A stretch of 33,697 nt of DNA from Pseudomonadota bacterium. GTDB taxonomy: Bacteria; Bdellovibrionota_C; UBA2361; SZUA-149. The notes beneath the pieces were generated by a model. That model was not told where the DNA came from, searched no databases, and saw only the letters and a program-made list of their open reading frames with translations. The translations under genes were made by a program, and so were the position numbers. The stretch is from assembly GCA_029555385.1 (NCBI GenBank), contig JAKPSH010000196.1, positions 1 to 33,697 on the forward strand. The letters are read 5' to 3'. Shown here one piece after another: positions 14,480 to 22,759 of the stretch (position 1 is the stretch's first letter; each line of letters opens with the position of its first letter).

Positions 14480-15895
14480 ATGCCATCACGCCTTGAGGTT
14501 GTCGTTTTAGCAGCCGGCAAAGGAAAGCGTATGCGCTCCAGCATACCCAAGGCGCTGTTCAAAGTCTGCGGCAGGACGCTCCTTGAAAAAGCGCTTCGCG
14601 CAGCAGCACAGTTGCAGCCGCAGCGGATAATCGTTGTTGCCGGGTTTGGGGAAGCATTGATGCGCGAAGAATTAAAGCTGCTGCTGCCACAAAACTTCAT
14701 GACAGGAATTGAACTGCGCATTGCGCGACAGACGGAGCAGCGTGGAACGGGAGATGCCGTCCAGTGCGCGCTCGGCGAAATAAGCCCTGAAGCACAGGCA
14801 GTGCTGATCATCCCGGGTGACACGCCGTTAATTACCGAAAAATCCCTGCGGCCTCTCCTGGAATTAGGCAAACCGGCGGAACTGATTGTGCTTACCTGCC
14901 GCCATCCGGAACCGGCTGATTTTGGGCGCATTGTACGCGATGCAAACGGTGCAATTCAGCGCATCGTCGAGCGCAAAGACTGTTCGCCCGCCGAAGCCGC
15001 GATTGATGAAATTAACACGTCCATTTACCTGAGCACCCCGGAGTATCTGCGGGAGGCTCTCAGCTGCTGCAAGCCGGATAATGCGCAAGGTGAATATTAT
15101 TTAACCGATATTGTCGACTACGGCGTGCGCAGCGGGCGTGCGGTTGAAGCCGCGGAAACAAAAGACTTTGCCTTAACACAGGGAGCAAACACGAGATTTG
15201 AACTTAGTCTCTTGGAGCAAAAGATGAGGGAAAAAATCAACCGCCAATTAATGGAGCAGGGAGTGTCGTTCGAAGATCCCGCTGCGGCTTATATTGACGA
15301 AGGAGTCGAGATTGAAGCTGACACTTTTATCGGCGCCGGCACAAGAATCCGCGGCAAGACAAGAATCGGCTCCGGCGTTGTCATCGAAGGCAACGCGCTG
15401 ATCGAAGATGCGGTGATCGAGCCCGGGTGCATAATCAAGCTCTTTTCTTATATCCAAGGGGCGCAAGTGGGGAAGAATTGTCACGTCGGCCCATTCGCTC
15501 ATTTACGGCCCGGGACGGTGCTCGAGGAGAATGTGAAGATCGGCAATTTTGTAGAAACGAAGAAAGCTATGCTGCGCTCCGGGACAAAGGCCAATCACCT
15601 GACTTACCTCGGTGATGCTGAAATCGGCCCCGGGACAAACGTCGGAGCAGGCACGATTACGTGCAATTATGACGGCGTGAATAAGTCGAAGACTATTGTC
15701 GGGAAGAGCTGTTTTATCGGCAGCAATACAGCGCTGGTGGCCCCGGTGACGGTCGGTGACGGCGCCTATATCGGCGCGGGTTCGACGATTACGCAAGATG
15801 TGCCCGCTCAAGCCCTGGGCATTGCCCGTGGACATCAGCGCAATATTGAAGGCTGGGCAGAGCGCAAGGAAAAAACCAAAACAGGAGGACATTAA
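14480..15895 (+). CDS. glmU: Bifunctional GlcNAc-1-P uridyltransferase / glucosamine-1-P acetyltransferase
   Basis: GlmU acetylates GlcN-1-P and then makes UDP-GlcNAc. The N-terminal pyrophosphorylase domain begins VVVLAAGKGKRMRSSIPKA, with the nucleotide-binding loop and Mg-binding GDTPLI. Linker residues lead into a left-handed beta-helix of hexapeptide repeats (IDEGVEIEADTFIGAGTRI onward). The acetyltransferase site shows ANHLTYLGDAEIGPG and GAGTITCNYDG. The ATG at 14480 has AGGA seven bases upstream and gives 471 residues. An ATG seven codons earlier lacks any ribosome site. The stop is two bases before glmS, so the two enzymes of UDP-GlcNAc synthesis are co-transcribed. Confidence 0.96.
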   Translation: MPSRLEVVVLAAGKGKRMRSSIPKALFKVCGRTLLEKALRAAAQLQPQRIIVVAGFGEALMREELKLLLPQNFMTGIELRIARQTEQRGTGDAVQCALGEISPEAQAVLIIPGDTPLITEKSLRPLLELGKPAELIVLTCRHPEPADFGRIVRDANGAIQRIVERKDCSPAEAAIDEINTSIYLSTPEYLREALSCCKPDNAQGEYYLTDIVDYGVRSGRAVEAAETKDFALTQGANTRFELSLLEQKMREKINRQLMEQGVSFEDPAAAYIDEGVEIEADTFIGAGTRIRGKTRIGSGVVIEGNALIEDAVIEPGCIIKLFSYIQGAQVGKNCHVGPFAHLRPGTVLEENVKIGNFVETKKAMLRSGTKANHLTYLGDAEIGPGTNVGAGTITCNYDGVNKSKTIVGKSCFIGSNTALVAPVTVGDGAYIGAGSTITQDVPAQALGIARGHQRNIEGWAERKEKTKTGGH

Positions 15896-15897
15896 TC

Positions 15898-17757
15898 GTG
15901 TGCGGTATAGTTGGATACATTGGCCCCAAGAGTCCGATTCCCATCTTGATCTCAGGTCTGGAGAAACTTGAATACCGCGGCTATGACTCGGCCGGAGTGG
16001 CTGTAATAGAAAACGACCAGTTCTCCGTCTATCGCGTGGAAGGAAAACTCTCGAACCTCAAGAAGCGTTTGAAAGAAGAAAACAAGCTGCCCGAAGCGCC
16101 GGTCCCGGAGAATGGCCGCGCGCACATTGGCATCGGCCACACGCGCTGGGCCACTCACGGGCGTCCTTCGGAAACAAATGCGCATCCGCACGTAGCCGGG
16201 CAGGTTTGTGTGGTGCACAATGGAATCATTGAAAACTACGCGCCGCTTCGCGCACGTCTGCAGAACGCAGGCTGCTCCTTTGTCTCTGAGACTGATACAG
16301 AGATCGCCGCACATCTGATCAACAGCCACCTCACGGGCTCAGCGAGTCTGCTTGAAGCGGTGCGCAAGTCGGTCGCCGAGATGCAGGGCAGCTATGCTTT
16401 GGTTGTTATTTCCACCCGAATGCCGGACAGTCTGGTTATTGCCAAGAACGCAACGCCGGTGATCATCGGACTGGCTGAAGGGGAGACGTATATTGCCTCC
16501 GACATCCCTGCTGTGCTGGAGCATACTCGTGATTTTCTTGTGCTTGAAGATGGCGAGATTGCACAAGTGACGCCCTCAGGCATCCGTGTCGAATTCGATG
16601 GCAAGGAAGTCACGCGCAATCCGGTGCATGTCGCCTGGGACCCGATTACCGCCGAAAAAGGCGGGTTCCGCCACTTCATGCTCAAGGAAATTTATGAACA
16701 GCCGCAAGTTGTCACCCAGACCTTCCGCGGCCGGATTGACCCACAAGCTGGTTCCGTCTTCCTTGAAGATGTGCGGCTTTCCGACGACGATTTGCGCCTA
16801 ATAAAGCGCATCGTCATTGTCGCCTGCGGCACGGCATGGCATGCGGGGCTTGTAACGAAATTTTATATTGAGCAGCTCGCCAAGATCCCCGTAGAAGTAG
16901 ACTATGGTTCCGAGTTCCGCTACCGCACGCCGATAGTCGATCCATCCACTTTGTTTATCGTGATCAGCCAATCCGGGGAAACTGCCGATACGCTTGGTTC
17001 ACTTGAGCTTGCGCATAAGCAAGGAGCAAAAACGCTGGCCATCTGCAATGTCGTCGGATCAACAATTTCCCGGAAGGCACAAAGCGTGTTTTATACCCAT
17101 GCCGGTCCTGAAATTAGCGTGGCCTCAACAAAAGCTTTCTCCACGCAGTTAACTGTCGGTTATCTCCTGGCAATCCGGCTTGGAATCGCGCGGGGCGCGA
17201 TCAGCAAGACCCAAACAGCCACGTTGTTTGAGGACTTGCTGCGTCTTCCGGCGTTCCTTACCGAAGCACTGAAAACCGATCGGCAGGTGGAAAGGATTGC
17301 CAAAAAATACGGGCGCAGCAACGATTTTCTCTTTCTCGGACGAGGCCTGCTCTATCCGATTGCGCTCGAAGGAGCGCTGAAGCTTAAGGAAATTTCTTAT
17401 GTTCATGCCGAAGGTTATCCAGCCGGTGAAATGAAGCATGGTCCGATTGCGCTGATCAACGAAGAGATGCCGGTGGTCATCCTTCTTGGCCGGGACGGCA
17501 CGAATTACGACAAAGTAATGAGCAACTTGGTCGAAGTCGAATCCCGCGGCGGAAGAATTATCGCGGTCACTGAGGAAGAAACACCGGAACTGCGGCAGCT
17601 CGCCTGGGAAGTGCTTCCGGTGGGAGTTGTGCCGCCGCTGTTGATGCCGCTGGTCTTTACGCTTCCGCTGCAGCTTCTTGCGTATCATGTTGCGGTTTAC
17701 CGCGGAACTGATGTAGATCAACCGCGAAACCTGGCAAAAAGTGTAACCGTGGAATAA
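15898..17757 (+). CDS. glmS: Glutamine-fructose-6-phosphate aminotransferase (isomerizing)
   Basis: GlmS makes glucosamine-6-phosphate from fructose-6-phosphate and glutamine. The GTG start is set by an AGGAGG site and places the nucleophilic cysteine at position 2 (CGIVGYIG). The class II glutaminase domain shows GIGHTRWATHGRPSETNAHPH and VVHNGIIENY. Two SIS domains follow, with ACGTAWHAGLV, SQSGETADTLGSL and STKAFSTQ. The C-terminus DQPRNLAKSVTVE is the conserved sugar-site closing tail. At 619 residues it is near the usual 600-610. No glmS ribozyme is seen: the gap before it is only two bases. Confidence 0.97.
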   Translation: MCGIVGYIGPKSPIPILISGLEKLEYRGYDSAGVAVIENDQFSVYRVEGKLSNLKKRLKEENKLPEAPVPENGRAHIGIGHTRWATHGRPSETNAHPHVAGQVCVVHNGIIENYAPLRARLQNAGCSFVSETDTEIAAHLINSHLTGSASLLEAVRKSVAEMQGSYALVVISTRMPDSLVIAKNATPVIIGLAEGETYIASDIPAVLEHTRDFLVLEDGEIAQVTPSGIRVEFDGKEVTRNPVHVAWDPITAEKGGFRHFMLKEIYEQPQVVTQTFRGRIDPQAGSVFLEDVRLSDDDLRLIKRIVIVACGTAWHAGLVTKFYIEQLAKIPVEVDYGSEFRYRTPIVDPSTLFIVISQSGETADTLGSLELAHKQGAKTLAICNVVGSTISRKAQSVFYTHAGPEISVASTKAFSTQLTVGYLLAIRLGIARGAISKTQTATLFEDLLRLPAFLTEALKTDRQVERIAKKYGRSNDFLFLGRGLLYPIALEGALKLKEISYVHAEGYPAGEMKHGPIALINEEMPVVILLGRDGTNYDKVMSNLVEVESRGGRIIAVTEEETPELRQLAWEVLPVGVVPPLLMPLVFTLPLQLLAYHVAVYRGTDVDQPRNLAKSVTVE

Positions 17758-17764
17758 CCTACTG

Positions 17765-18196
17765 ATGGCCGAAAAGAAAGAACCAAGCAAAGAAGCTTCC
17801 ATCCCGGGAATTCTATCCGATAACGAGTCTCGCACTGCTGGCACAGCAGCGGCCGCGGCCACGACAAAAAGCGAGCGCTGGCGGCGAAAAATCAACCCGC
17901 TCGGCATGCGTGTTGTCATCCGTATCCGCCGTGAAGCTTCCCGCACGGACACGGGTCTTTATTTGCCGGAAGGAGCGCGTCAAAATATGCACGAGAGCGT
18001 GCTCGGTGAAGTCATTGAGGTGGCCAGCGCTGTTGACGCAGACAGTGACGAGGAGGCGAACATCAGCGGTGTTCCCGAAGGTTCCCTGGTGCTCATCCGC
18101 CGCGATGCCGGAGTGCGCATCCCGTGGGATGATGACTTGCGCATTGTCGAGACCAAAGACGTGCTGGCCCTGGTGCATGAAATAGAGATGAGTTAG
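17765..18196 (+). CDS. GroES-like (Cpn10 family) protein with N-terminal extension
   Basis: The 143-residue product has a disordered Ala/Lys/Glu-rich N-terminus of about 45 residues followed by a chaperonin-10 fold: NPLGMRVVIRIRREASRTDTGLYLPEG resembles the first strands and mobile loop of GroES (LxDRVVV...GGIVLP), and VLGEVIEV, EGSLVLIRRDAG and ETKDVLALVHEI follow the GroES order. The GroEL-contact tripeptide IVL would be LYL here. An acidic insertion (AVDADSDEEANISG) enlarges the roof region. No groEL is adjacent. The gene starts seven bases after glmS, so it appears to belong to the glmUS operon. It may be a divergent co-chaperonin paralogue rather than the main GroES. Confidence 0.8.
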   Translation: MAEKKEPSKEASIPGILSDNESRTAGTAAAAATTKSERWRRKINPLGMRVVIRIRREASRTDTGLYLPEGARQNMHESVLGEVIEVASAVDADSDEEANISGVPEGSLVLIRRDAGVRIPWDDDLRIVETKDVLALVHEIEMS

Positions 18197-18203
18197 GTTC
18201 GCG

Positions 18204-18407
18204 TTACTTGCTGGCCCGTTTCAACTTTCGCAGCAGCCTTGCCGGATTACCGGCACAAATTCCTGCTTCGGTGATATCTCTGGTTACCACCGCGCCTGCT
18301 CCAATCACGGCATCATTGCAGATTGAAACTGGAAGTATCGTAGAGCTTGTTCCAATATGAACGCGGTTGCCGAAAGTGGTTTTCTTGTATAGCTCTTTCC
18401 TGCCGGC
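18204..18407 (-). pseudogene. C-terminal fragment of a hexapeptide-repeat acyltransferase
   Basis: Read on the - strand, this frame gives about 67 residues ending in TAA at 18204: TTFGNRVHIGTSSTILPVSI, then NDAVIGAGAVVTRDITEAGI and CAGNPARLLRKL. These are left-handed beta-helix repeats and the GNPAR tail of sugar acetyltransferases (NeuD- or WbpD-like). The N-terminal two thirds is missing, there is no start codon with a ribosome site, and a stop lies just upstream at 18408-18410. It overlaps in another frame with the remnant before it, so it is a leftover after deletion. Confidence 0.8.
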
Positions 18408-18411
18408 TTAG

Positions 18412-18609
18412 CCGCGGCTGAAAACGCAGACGCACCTCTTGTTGTGATTCGCAGCTCTCATAAATTGCAGTAATCAGCTCCAGCGATTTTCGGCCGACCA
18501 AACCTTCGATCAAAGCTTGCTTGTTACAATTGATGCACTTCATAACATCCTCTAAGAAATCCCGATGTGCGTAACGATACACTGAATGCGGCGCCGAGGA
18601 CGTCTCCGT
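18412..18609 (-). pseudogene. C-terminal fragment of a Gfo/Idh/MocA-family oxidoreductase
   Basis: The frame contains HRDFLEDVMKCINCNKQAL, then EGLVGRKSLELITAIYESCE and EVRLRF. This is the recognisable last part of Gfo/Idh/MocA sugar dehydrogenases (HRDFLxD...GRKALELIxAIYES). The NAD-binding N-terminus is absent. The fragment is fused in frame to a DegT aminotransferase piece upstream and runs past its natural end into the acyltransferase region, which shows that internal deletions produced it. Confidence 0.8.
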
Positions 18610-18840
18610 AAATACATCTTCATGGAGCGGCACCGCATAATGAGTATCAGTAGAAATACCGCGCTCCTCCAAGGAAGCCCGGAGCTCATCGCGTCGATCG
18701 ATTTGAATTACATAAAGATGGTAACTGTGAATATTGCCGTTATATATCTGCGGCGTAATCACCCCGTCTACGCTGTAAAGAACTTCTGAATAGAGCTGCG
18801 CACGAGAGCGCCCTAACGCTGCTGAAGGAATTTGTATGTG
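18610..18840 (-). pseudogene. Fragment of a DegT/DnrJ/EryC1-type sugar aminotransferase
   Basis: The open frame (bounded upstream by TAG at 18841-18843) encodes AQLYSEVLYSVDGVITPQIY, then HSYHLYVIQIDRRDELRASL and EERGISTDTHYAVPLHEDVF. These are the C-terminal-lobe motifs of PLP-dependent sugar aminotransferases (YHLYVI, RDEL, HYPVPLH). The PLP-lysine region and all the N-terminus are missing. DegT, Gfo/Idh and hexapeptide acyltransferase genes form the route to diacetamido-uronic acids in O-antigen clusters (WbpE, WbpB/WlbA, WbpD), so a similar cluster probably once stood here. That pathway assignment is inference. Confidence 0.8.
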
Positions 18841-19125
18841 CTAATCCGCTTATGGAACTCAGAAACTAGCACATATTAGCCGTAGATAAAACCGATTATC
18901 CCGGCTCCAGTATGGCAATAATATGCGGTGGTGTCGCCCACTTACGCACACAAGCACTTTATATACTCTCAGGTGCGCTGTTCCTGGTTTTAACTCCGGC
19001 AAAACGCTTATATCGATCAGACCGCTCTTCACCGGAAGGCCGGCAATATCAGGAAAAGGATTGTGCTGACACACCGGACCGGCTATCCAGCTCACATATT
19101 CGATAGATTAAGGAGCAGGTGTCAA

Positions 19126-22100
19126 ATGCAGCCGGAGGGCGAAAGCCGCTCAGCGCATGAGGATTTAAACCTTTTTACATCCTTTGATGCGCTCATTGTC
19201 TTTGTCTCGACAGTCAGCTTTACCGCCCTGGGCACGCTGTTAGCCGGGGCTTATTCACCCGTTTGCGCTTTGGGCGGTGGTACCGGCTGCGCACTTCTTT
19301 TTATCCACCGCTACCGTAGATCGTTCGATTGGCGCATGTCCGCGGCAACGCTCACATCAGTTTTGCTGCTTCTTTGTCTAGCCTTGGCCTTTCGCCTTCC
19401 TGCATACCGTTACGAAGTGGGAGGACAGGACCAAGGAACCTACTGGAATATGTCACGACACTTCGACCGCAGCGGAGCACTGCCCTACATCGACAAGACC
19501 AGAGAAAAGATTAAAAATGATCCGGAACTGCTGAGTATCTATGACAGTAATTGCCACAGCTCTTGGCATCTCGCAGATAAATTCTATTTTCATGTGCCCG
19601 GATTGTTTATCGATCGCTTAGAGCAGTCCCGCTACACATTTCAGTTTTATCATCTTCATCCGCTTTGGATGAGCATTTCAGGCTGGATTTTTGGCACAGA
19701 GAACAGAGCCGGATCATCCGTTTTTTTCAGCATTCTGGCGATCGCCTGCTGGGTATTGTGCTTTTTGGAACTCGGCGGCTTGCCCTCGCGCGCCGTGCTG
19801 CTCGGAGCGTGTCTCGCCGTCCACCCGCTGCTTTCATTTTTTGCCAAGCTTCCAGTAAGCGAGAGCACAGCCGGAGCGTTCTTCGCTGCGGCCCTGTATT
19901 ACTTGCTGCGTTTCAGGCGCCAGGCCCAGCGCGGCGTCGTGGTCCAAGGATATCTTTGGATCTCGCTGCTGTGCGTGGCGCAGTTCTGCTTGACACGAAT
20001 CACCGGGTTTCTCCTCCTGCCCTGCACCGTTCTGCTTTATGCAGCAGCTAAAATCGGGCGGCCTGCTGAGCAGAAAACTCTGCTTGCTCGTTACGCCATG
20101 ATTGCCACAGCACTGTATTTCCTTTCGGCTCTTTATGGGTTGCTTTATTCACCGCAGTATTTTGTCTACATCATGGAAGCTCAGTTTGAACGCTTCGGCT
20201 TGGCCGCAGAATGGCAGATGGCGTTTATCGGGGCATCAGCATTATTAGCTTTTGTCTTTGCGGCGGGAGAAGCAAGCGGAGTGCGGCTCAGCACGAATAT
20301 AGTGTCTCGTTTGGTACGCCGCTTTTACCTGTCTCAGCCGTTCTTCTTTGCAGTGTTGCTGCTCTATGCATGCGTGCGCACAGGCTATGGCGCCTGGACG
20401 GCTCCGGCGGATCTGTCTCAAGACGTCCGGTTTGTTTTCCTTGCATACACAGGCCCGTTAATCGCGATTATCCTGCCGTTTCTTTACCGGACACTCCGCG
20501 CTCAGTTTCAAAACACAGCGTCGGAGCTTCCGCCTTCCGGGTGCGCCCTTTTTGCCGTGCTTAACATCGTTGCCGCAATATATCTGCTCTCCGGCATGAA
20601 GATCGGCTACCACTACTATTACGCACGTTATTTGAGTTCCGAGCTGATTCCGCTGGCTTTTGTCGCTGCCTTTTATGCCTTCAGCCGCTGCTGTCCCCGG
20701 GGCTGGATTGCGGCGGGATACGCCGCTGTCTTTTCTTCCTTCTGTCTCTGGGTTTGGCTGAGCGCACTGCACCAGCAAAGCACAGAGGCAGCAAGAAGTG
20801 AAAATACTCTTGATATCGCTGCCGATGCCGTCAAGCAAAATGGGGTCGTCGTACTGGTCCGCAACGGTCTTATCTTCGATCAGGAGCTGCTTTTCGGGCT
20901 TTCTGTATCCCGTAACCTGAATGTATTTTGTGCAGCCACGCTTGAACAAGCCGCTGAGCTTATACCAAACCTTAAGCGGAAATTCACTGACATTGCGCTG
21001 CTCGCACCGCATTCCACCGGAGGCAGCAGTTTGCCGGAGCCGCAAGAGATAACGTACCAGCAGGGTACTTACGGATACTGGCGCACCGTGGGTAATATAA
21101 GTTACCGGACGCAATTTTTTCCTCGCATCTTCCGCTTTATGGAGCAGAAATTGTTTCTCTACCGCCTTGGAAGCCGTGAACACGGACCAAACACTGCCGA
21201 GAAGCCGCTCAAACTTGGCTTAATGACGGAACTCTCCGGACCCGGTGCACAGGTGGGCAAAGCCTGCCAGTTCGGTTTTGAACTTGCACGCAGGGAGTTT
21301 TCGCCGCATGACCGGCTAAACGACTATCACCTGCATTTCATCTACGAAGACACACAAGGCCTTACCGCTCCCGGTGTGAGCGCAGCGCGTAAGCTGATTG
21401 ATTTGGACAAAGTTGATGCGCTGCTGCTTAAACGCAGCGCAATCGGCATGCCGGTAAGTCCGATCGCACAGCGAGCCGGCGTTGCGCTTCTCGGTTTGGT
21501 TGGGCCTGCCGCTTTCACCAAGGAAAATCCGCTTGCCTTCCGGTTCTATCCCGCCTCGGCTGCACTCGGCGCTAAGCTCGGTGAGCTTGCCGCGCGCGTC
21601 GGAAAGAGGAAAGCCGCCGTGGTCAGCACCGAAGACGAGTGGCAGCTTTCCATCAAAGAGGCCTTTGTTGCAGCATTTCGCCAGCGCGGCGGAGCGCTCA
21701 GTTTTGCAGCAGAAGTACCTGCATCAGACACGGACTTTGCCGGCGTCATCTCGCGGATGAAACAAACTGCTTTCGATGCGCTGATTGTCAATTTGGGACC
21801 CGCGCAAACCGGCGTTTTTATCAAGAAAGCTCGCGAACTTGGCGTCGGCCAGCAGATCTTCGGCAATTATTATACTCAAGAGCCTGCGGAAATTATACAG
21901 GCAGGCATTGATGCCGTTGAAGGAGCTTTCGTCGTCGACATTCCGATGGAAAAAATGCGGGCTTTCAGCTCCGCACTCGCCCAGGCTTTTCCGGAAGCGC
22001 CGGGGAACAGCACAGCGTTTGTGTGTTACACCGGACTTGCGCTTGTGCTCCAGACGCTGGCGCGCGAAGGCGGTATCGAGGGACGTGCCGCTTTGGCGCA

Positions 22101-22224
22101 AGCGCTCCTGCGCACCGAAAAAATTGAACTTGCCGACGGTGCGCTTTCCGTGCAGAACCGGGAAATTCAGTATAGTCTAGGGGAATACGTCATCCGGCAA
22201 GGCAAAATGACGCCATTGGAATAA
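19126..22224 (+). CDS. GT-C-like polytopic membrane protein fused to a LIV-type periplasmic binding domain
   Basis: One uninterrupted frame of about 1032 residues joins two modules. Residues 1 to about 580 contain roughly 12 membrane spans. The first large external loop has GGQDQGTYWNMSRHF (near 99), an acidic motif in the place where GT-C glycosyltransferases (ArnT/PMT-like) keep their catalytic aspartate, and later come YFHVPGLF and FYHLHPLW. A soluble stretch (about 580-690) follows. From about 690 to the end is a complete type I binding-protein fold: LKLGLMTELSGPGAQVGKAC, EDTQGLTAPGVSAARKLIDL, PIAQRAGVALLGLVGPAAFT, DALIVNLGPAQTGVFIKKAR, VCYTGLALVLQTLA. I chose ATG at 19126, with GGAG ten bases upstream; a GTG at 19063 is possible. 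The 285 bases before it, after the pseudogene remnants, hold no recognised gene. The domain calls are solid; the joint function is unknown. Confidence 0.85.
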   Translation: MQPEGESRSAHEDLNLFTSFDALIVFVSTVSFTALGTLLAGAYSPVCALGGGTGCALLFIHRYRRSFDWRMSAATLTSVLLLLCLALAFRLPAYRYEVGGQDQGTYWNMSRHFDRSGALPYIDKTREKIKNDPELLSIYDSNCHSSWHLADKFYFHVPGLFIDRLEQSRYTFQFYHLHPLWMSISGWIFGTENRAGSSVFFSILAIACWVLCFLELGGLPSRAVLLGACLAVHPLLSFFAKLPVSESTAGAFFAAALYYLLRFRRQAQRGVVVQGYLWISLLCVAQFCLTRITGFLLLPCTVLLYAAAKIGRPAEQKTLLARYAMIATALYFLSALYGLLYSPQYFVYIMEAQFERFGLAAEWQMAFIGASALLAFVFAAGEASGVRLSTNIVSRLVRRFYLSQPFFFAVLLLYACVRTGYGAWTAPADLSQDVRFVFLAYTGPLIAIILPFLYRTLRAQFQNTASELPPSGCALFAVLNIVAAIYLLSGMKIGYHYYYARYLSSELIPLAFVAAFYAFSRCCPRGWIAAGYAAVFSSFCLWVWLSALHQQSTEAARSENTLDIAADAVKQNGVVVLVRNGLIFDQELLFGLSVSRNLNVFCAATLEQAAELIPNLKRKFTDIALLAPHSTGGSSLPEPQEITYQQGTYGYWRTVGNISYRTQFFPRIFRFMEQKLFLYRLGSREHGPNTAEKPLKLGLMTELSGPGAQVGKACQFGFELARREFSPHDRLNDYHLHFIYEDTQGLTAPGVSAARKLIDLDKVDALLLKRSAIGMPVSPIAQRAGVALLGLVGPAAFTKENPLAFRFYPASAALGAKLGELAARVGKRKAAVVSTEDEWQLSIKEAFVAAFRQRGGALSFAAEVPASDTDFAGVISRMKQTAFDALIVNLGPAQTGVFIKKARELGVGQQIFGNYYTQEPAEIIQAGIDAVEGAFVVDIPMEKMRAFSSALAQAFPEAPGNSTAFVCYTGLALVLQTLAREGGIEGRAALAQALLRTEKIELADGALSVQNREIQYSLGEYVIRQGKMTPLE

Positions 22225-22257
22225 CCCGTGATGTTCGGCTGTTAACGGTATCTCCTT

Positions 22258-22704
22258 ATGACGACTAAGCATTACGTCACGAAAAACGAAAAACTGGTGC
22301 GGACAATAAAGTGGTCGGCTGCTTTTGAAACAGGCATTGCGCTAATTGATCAGCAGCACCAAGCTGTTTTTGAACCGGTTAACGAACTGGGGCGTGCCAT
22401 AACGGCGGGACTTGGCGCACCGGAAATCGGGCGACTGTTACGGGCAATCTTGCAGGACATCGAGGAACACTTCGCCACAGAAGAGCTGCTGCTTAAGGAA
22501 AATGACTATCCCGGCTATGCCAAGCAACAGGCGGAACATGAACAAGCGCTGCAGAAACTTAGGCGTATTATTCTTCGCTCTCCCGCCGATCATCTCAGCG
22601 CCGCCCAGGAATTTCACGCCCTGTGTTGTGACTGGTTGATTAATCACATCAGCGGCCCTGACCGGGCATATGCTGAATTTCTTTTGAGCAAAGGAGTGCT
22701 TTGA
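22258..22704 (+). CDS. Bacteriohemerythrin-like protein lacking one iron-ligand histidine
   Basis: The 148-residue protein is a single-domain hemerythrin, a four-helix bundle that binds oxygen or senses it through a di-iron centre. Visible ligands are His34 in LIDQQHQAVF, His71 and Glu75 in HFATEE, His94 in AEHEQ, and His130 with Asp135 in INHISGPD. The usual HxxxH of helix C (as in HKAEH) reads Q90-QAE-H94, so one histidine ligand is replaced by glutamine (codon CAA). IKWSAAFETGIALID supplies the conserved start. No clear ribosome site precedes the ATG. It follows the GT-C fusion gene by 33 bases and may be co-transcribed. Confidence 0.9.
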   Translation: MTTKHYVTKNEKLVRTIKWSAAFETGIALIDQQHQAVFEPVNELGRAITAGLGAPEIGRLLRAILQDIEEHFATEELLLKENDYPGYAKQQAEHEQALQKLRRIILRSPADHLSAAQEFHALCCDWLINHISGPDRAYAEFLLSKGVL

Positions 22705-22759
22705 GTATTTGATTTGCAGAAGATGCTGATGTCGGGGCTGCCGTAAAACATCGTGCTTG

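Noticed and set aside
15893-15900. glmS ribozyme
   Set aside because: Only two bases separate glmU and glmS, and the upstream sequence is the end of glmU.
18912-19106. 64-codon + strand frame before the GT-C fusion gene
   Set aside because: No ribosome site, no family match and it overlaps the possible - strand remnant.
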